Shown one piece after another: positions 6,704-8,806 of a stretch of DNA of 8,806 bases (position 1 is the first letter of the stretch; the number at the start of each line of letters is the position of its first letter). The notes below the pieces were generated by a model. It was not told the DNA's origin. It made no database searches and was given only the letters and a program-made list of their open reading frames with translations. The DNA comes from Bryobacterales bacterium (GTDB lineage: Bacteria > Acidobacteriota > Terriglobia > Bryobacterales > Bryobacteraceae): contig PKYZ01000568.1 in NCBI GenBank assembly GCA_003132865.1, positions 1-8,806 of the forward strand, in the 5' to 3' direction. The translations under genes were made by a program, and so were the position numbers.

Positions 6704-6934
6704 ATGAACGCCAGTAAGGTTACCACGAAGGGGCAGGTCACCATTCCGAAGGAGGTCCGCGAGCGTTTGCGGGTACAGGCGGGGGACGTGCTCGTCTACG
6801 AGTTCCAGGAGAACGGGCTGGTTGTGGTGAGAAAGATGGAGCCGTTTGACGCCGGGTGGCACCGCGCTCTTTCCGCCACGGTGGCGGATGAGTGGAATTC
6901 GCCCGAAGATGACGAGGCGTTCGGTGACCTGTGA
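6704..6934 (+). CDS. AbrB/MazE-family antitoxin
   Basis: A 76-residue protein with a swapped-hairpin AbrB/SpoVT DNA-binding domain at residues 2-45: SKVTTKGQVTIPKEVRERL, then AGDVLVYEFQENGLVVVRK. The Thr-Lys-Gly-Gln-Val-Thr-Ile-Pro core is diagnostic. The acidic tail (48-76, ending EWNSPEDDEAFGDL) is likely the segment that wraps and neutralises the toxin. Two ATG codons follow one another at 6701 and 6704. The strong AAGGAGG at 6692-6698 is only two bases from the first but five from the second, so 6704 is preferred; choosing 6701 adds one Met. The gene overlaps the toxin by 11 bases. Antitoxin-toxin complexes usually repress their own promoter, here at 6642-6670. Confidence 0.9.
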   Translation: MNASKVTTKGQVTIPKEVRERLRVQAGDVLVYEFQENGLVVVRKMEPFDAGWHRALSATVADEWNSPEDDEAFGDL

Positions 6935-7256
6935 GACGTGGGACGTGGTGGTGGTCCCTTTTCCTTTTACCGATTCTCCGGCAAGCAAACGGCGGCCGGC
7001 CCTGGTGCTCAGTTCGCAGGCATTCAATCACGGCTCCGGCCATTCGCTGATGGCCCAGATTACGAAGGCCAAGCAGTCCAGTTGGCCCGGTGATTTCAGA
7101 ATCCAAAACGTTGAGGCGGGTCTGCCAGAGCAATGCATTGTGCGCATGAAGCTGTTCACGATTGACAACCGCCTTATCCAAAAGCGCACGGGCCGCTTGA
7201 GCGCAACCGATCAGGAGCAGGTACGCGACGGCTTGCAGCAGTTGATTCCGCTCTAA
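6924..7256 (+). CDS. MazF/PemK-family endoribonuclease toxin
   Basis: A 110-residue protein of the MazF/PemK fold, which cleaves mRNA at short sequence motifs unless bound by its antitoxin. It begins TCETWDVVVVPFPFTDSPAS after the initiator, the usual first strand and loop, then KRRPALVLSSQAFN with Arg24, then SLMAQITKA with Thr47; these fit the catalytic Arg and Thr of known MazF proteins. The strand CIVRMKLFTIDNRLI and a C-terminal helix (SATDQEQVRDGLQQLI) complete the domain. The start is taken as GTG at 6924, inside the antitoxin gene, because GAGG lies six bases upstream and family members begin at this point. An in-frame ATG at 6909 (adding MTRRS) is possible but has no ribosome binding site. 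The 11-base overlap with the antitoxin stop points to translational coupling. All core residues are present, so it is probably functional. Confidence 0.9.
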   Translation: MTCETWDVVVVPFPFTDSPASKRRPALVLSSQAFNHGSGHSLMAQITKAKQSSWPGDFRIQNVEAGLPEQCIVRMKLFTIDNRLIQKRTGRLSATDQEQVRDGLQQLIPL

Positions 7257-7262
7257 TCGCGG

Positions 7263-7292
7263 TTGACAGGTCTCCCCGTTTGCGGTTACCCT
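7263..7292 (+). promoter_or_regulatory. promoter of the B12 riboswitch and receptor gene
   Basis: A perfect TTGACA (7263-7268), seven bases after the toxin stop, is followed after 18 bases by TACCCT (7287-7292), which keeps the key T-A-x-x-x-T positions. Transcription would begin near 7299, just before the first conserved riboswitch pairing, which supports the assignment. Confidence 0.55.
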
Positions 7293-7299
7293 GAATTCG

Positions 7300-7460
7300 T
7301 TCCGAAGACTGCCGGTGTTTTATGGGAAGCTGGTGCAAATCCAGCACGGCCCCGCCACTGTAAGCGTGGAGGACCGGTCGAACGTGAGCCACTGTCCTAA
7401 GCGGATGGGAAGGCTGACCGGCCCGTGGAAGCGCAAGTCAGGAGACCGACCGGCAAGACT
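7300..7460 (+). promoter_or_regulatory. cobalamin (adenosylcobalamin-type) riboswitch
   Basis: The conserved core of the B12 riboswitch is plain: GGGAAGCTGGTGCAAATCC (7324-7342), then GCACGGCCCCGCCACTGTAA, the GGGAAGG segment near 7408, and the B12 box AAGTCAGGAGACC (7435-7447). The ends close with a perfect 7-bp stem, TGCCGGT (7310-7316) with ACCGGCA (7449-7455). It binds cobalamin in the mRNA leader and lowers expression of the gene that follows, here a TonB-dependent receptor starting at 7494. The switch is separated from the start codon by a 38-base stretch with a hairpin over the ribosome binding site, so control is probably at translation. Confidence 0.95.
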
Positions 7461-7470
7461 CCGTAATTGC

Positions 7471-7489
7471 GGCTCTCGAGGGAGGAGCC
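7471..7489 (+). promoter_or_regulatory. ribosome-binding-site hairpin (riboswitch output)
   Basis: GGCTC (7471-7475) can pair with GAGCC (7485-7489), enclosing or covering the strong ribosome binding site GGAGGAG (7481-7487) that lies six bases before the receptor ATG. CTCC at 7459-7462 is an alternative partner for the same purine run. No hairpin with a T-run follows, so sequestration of the site rather than transcription termination is the likely output of the cobalamin switch. Confidence 0.5.
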
Positions 7490-7493
7490 TACA

Positions 7494-8806
7494 ATGCGTT
7501 TTCTTGTCTTATGGCTCGGGCTGCTGCCCGCGGCCACCGCAGCGTCGTTCACCATTCACGGAACCGTGCTGGACCCGTCCGGCGCCGCCATCGCCGGCGC
7601 GCAGGTTTCCGTTGTCAACCGGTTGGGCGTAGCTCGACAAACCACCACGGACCAGGCGGGCGGTTTCACGCTGAAGCTTGCCCAGGCGGGCGACATGCAT
7701 CTCGCGGTTACCGCACCCGGTTTCGAGACGAAGAACATCCCGCTGGCCAGGACGTCCGGCCAGGAGCCGCTCACCGTGCATTTGAACATCGCGCCGCAAG
7801 TGGATTCGGCGCGCGTGGCGGGGTCGGCGATCGACGTGCCGCTCAGCGAGCAGGGCAGCAGTATCGCGATCGTACCGCGCGAGGAGATCGCGGAACGCAA
7901 CGAAGGGCTGGCGGTGGATCTGCTCCGTTACTTGCCTGGGATCACTGTCGCCCAGACCGGCAGCGCGGGCGCCGTGGCCGACCTGTTCATCCGCGGCGGC
8001 AATTACAATTTCAATCTGGTGCAGATCGACGGGGTCCCGGTGAACTCCTTCGGCGGCGCTTTCGACTTCGCGCACATTCCCACCGATTGGCTGGACCGCG
8101 TGGAGGTGATCGAAGGGGCGCAATCCTCGGTCTACGGGGCTTATGCCAATAGCGGCGTGGTCAATCTCGTGACGCGCTCGGCGGCCGATTCGCCGCCGCT
8201 CGAGGTGCTCGCCGAGGGGGGGACTTATCGGGAGCACCGTTTCGCCGTGGGCGGGGCCGGCACGCTGGCGGGCTTTGGAGTGGCCGCTTTCGTTTCGCAG
8301 CTTGGAGACAACGGTCCGGTCGCCAACAGCGACTACCGCAATGACAACGTGGCGGTGCACATTACGCGCTCGTTCGCCCGGCAAAGCCTGTCGTTCGGCG
8401 GCGACTACAACGCCAACGACGTGGGAAATCCCGGTCCTTACGGTTCCGATCCGGGGCGCGATTTCACGGGACTCGACCCGATCAGCCGCGACAAGAACGA
8501 TTTTTCCGACTACTTTCTGCATCACCAGATCGATTTCTCGCCGCGCGTCCGCCAGGAGACGTTCGCGAGTTTCTTCCTGGAAAACAGCGGCTACACCAGC
8601 CCCTACGGATTCAGTTATGAGAAGGATCTGCGCGGCCAGTTCGAGACGCGCAGCATAGTCAGCGTCGCGCCATGGTATACGGCGGCATTCGGCGTCAGTC
8701 TGGCGCGCGAAGAAGTGAAGAACACTTACATCAGCGACGATAACTTCAATGCATTCCCGTTACGCCGCGATGACGCAGGCATCTATTGGGAGAATCGGTT
8801 TCAGTT
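7494..8806 (+). CDS. TonB-dependent receptor, BtuB-like (probable cobalamin importer), 5' part
   Basis: The frame is open from ATG at 7494 to the window end, giving 437 residues of an outer-membrane receptor; the rest of the barrel is missing. Residues 1-17 form a signal peptide (MRFLVLWLGLLPAATAA). Residues 18-100 are a carboxypeptidase-regulatory-like beta domain (FTIHGTVLDPSGAAIAGAQV, QAGGFTLKLAQ, VTAPGFETKNI). The plug covers about 115-230, with LLRYLPGITVAQTGSAG, DLFIRGGNYNFNLVQIDGVP and DRVEVIEGAQSSVYGAYANS, then GVVNLVTR. The barrel starts near 235 and shows alternating strands with aromatic ends. The plug wording matches BtuB-type receptors. Together with the cobalamin riboswitch directly upstream, uptake of vitamin B12 or other corrinoids is the best reading; TonB/ExbBD would supply energy. 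No clear TonB box is recognised between the two N-terminal domains. GGAGGAG six bases before ATG fixes the start. Any downstream transport or cobamide genes would lie beyond the window. Confidence 0.92.
   Translation, partial: MRFLVLWLGLLPAATAASFTIHGTVLDPSGAAIAGAQVSVVNRLGVARQTTTDQAGGFTLKLAQAGDMHLAVTAPGFETKNIPLARTSGQEPLTVHLNIAPQVDSARVAGSAIDVPLSEQGSSIAIVPREEIAERNEGLAVDLLRYLPGITVAQTGSAGAVADLFIRGGNYNFNLVQIDGVPVNSFGGAFDFAHIPTDWLDRVEVIEGAQSSVYGAYANSGVVNLVTRSAADSPPLEVLAEGGTYREHRFAVGGAGTLAGFGVAAFVSQLGDNGPVANSDYRNDNVAVHITRSFARQSLSFGGDYNANDVGNPGPYGSDPGRDFTGLDPISRDKNDFSDYFLHHQIDFSPRVRQETFASFFLENSGYTSPYGFSYEKDLRGQFETRSIVSVAPWYTAAFGVSLAREEVKNTYISDDNFNAFPLRRDDAGIYWENRFQ

Noticed and set aside
7509..8525. 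Open frame of 338 codons on the minus strand opposite the receptor
   Set aside because: The plus strand carries signal peptide, plug and barrel motifs with a riboswitch and ribosome binding site; the reverse frame shows none.
1..8806. CRISPR array, transposase, integrase or tRNA-type attachment site
   Set aside because: No regularly spaced repeats, no mobile-element protein motifs and no tRNA-like folds were recognised on either strand.

Overview
The window looks like chromosomal DNA of a GC-rich Gram-negative bacterium. The best guess is an acidobacterium of the Solibacter/Bryobacter kind: there is a TonB-dependent receptor with an N-terminal carboxypeptidase-regulatory-like domain, a BlaI/M56 regulator pair, an exported D-aminoacylase-like amidohydrolase and very high GC at third codon positions. 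This placement is inference; no rRNA or tRNA gene is present.

Layout, left to right. (1) 1-300, plus strand: C-terminal 99 residues of a PIN-domain protein (VapC-like ribonuclease), cut by the window edge and less GC-rich than the rest. (2) 297-1722, minus strand: an M20-family dipeptidase broken by one frameshift at about 1341, with all expected metal-site motifs kept across the two frames; its stop overlaps the PIN stop tail to tail. (3) 1820-3223, plus strand: an exported D-aminoacylase-type amidohydrolase. (4) 3228-3286: a compact composite palindrome (REP-like) between two convergent genes. (5) 6444-3293, minus strand: a three-gene operon, BlaI-type repressor, then a BlaR1/MecR1-like M56 membrane protease (GTG start, 4-nt overlap), then an HtrA/DegP-type periplasmic protease 33 nt later. 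A promoter with a TTGACA -35 box and AT-rich inverted and direct repeats lies upstream of blaI. (6) 6642-7256, plus strand: an AbrB/MazE-type antitoxin and a MazF/PemK-type toxin (GTG start, 11-nt overlap) with their own promoter. (7) 7263-8806, plus strand: a promoter, a cobalamin riboswitch with a hairpin that can mask the ribosome binding site, and the first 437 codons of a BtuB-like TonB-dependent receptor, cut by the right edge.

How the genes work together. The minus-strand operon reads as a protease-signalling unit. The M56 membrane protease probably inactivates the BlaI repressor, which keeps an Asn at position 101 where staphylococcal BlaI is cut. The output includes a periplasmic quality-control protease, and no beta-lactamase gene or penicillin-binding sensor domain is present. 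This points to envelope stress rather than classical beta-lactam sensing. The receptor at the right end is very probably a vitamin B12 (or other corrinoid) importer shut off by B12 through the riboswitch. No CRISPR array, transposase, integrase or obvious new multigene system was seen; the least ordinary items are the BlaI-M56-HtrA operon and the composite palindrome.
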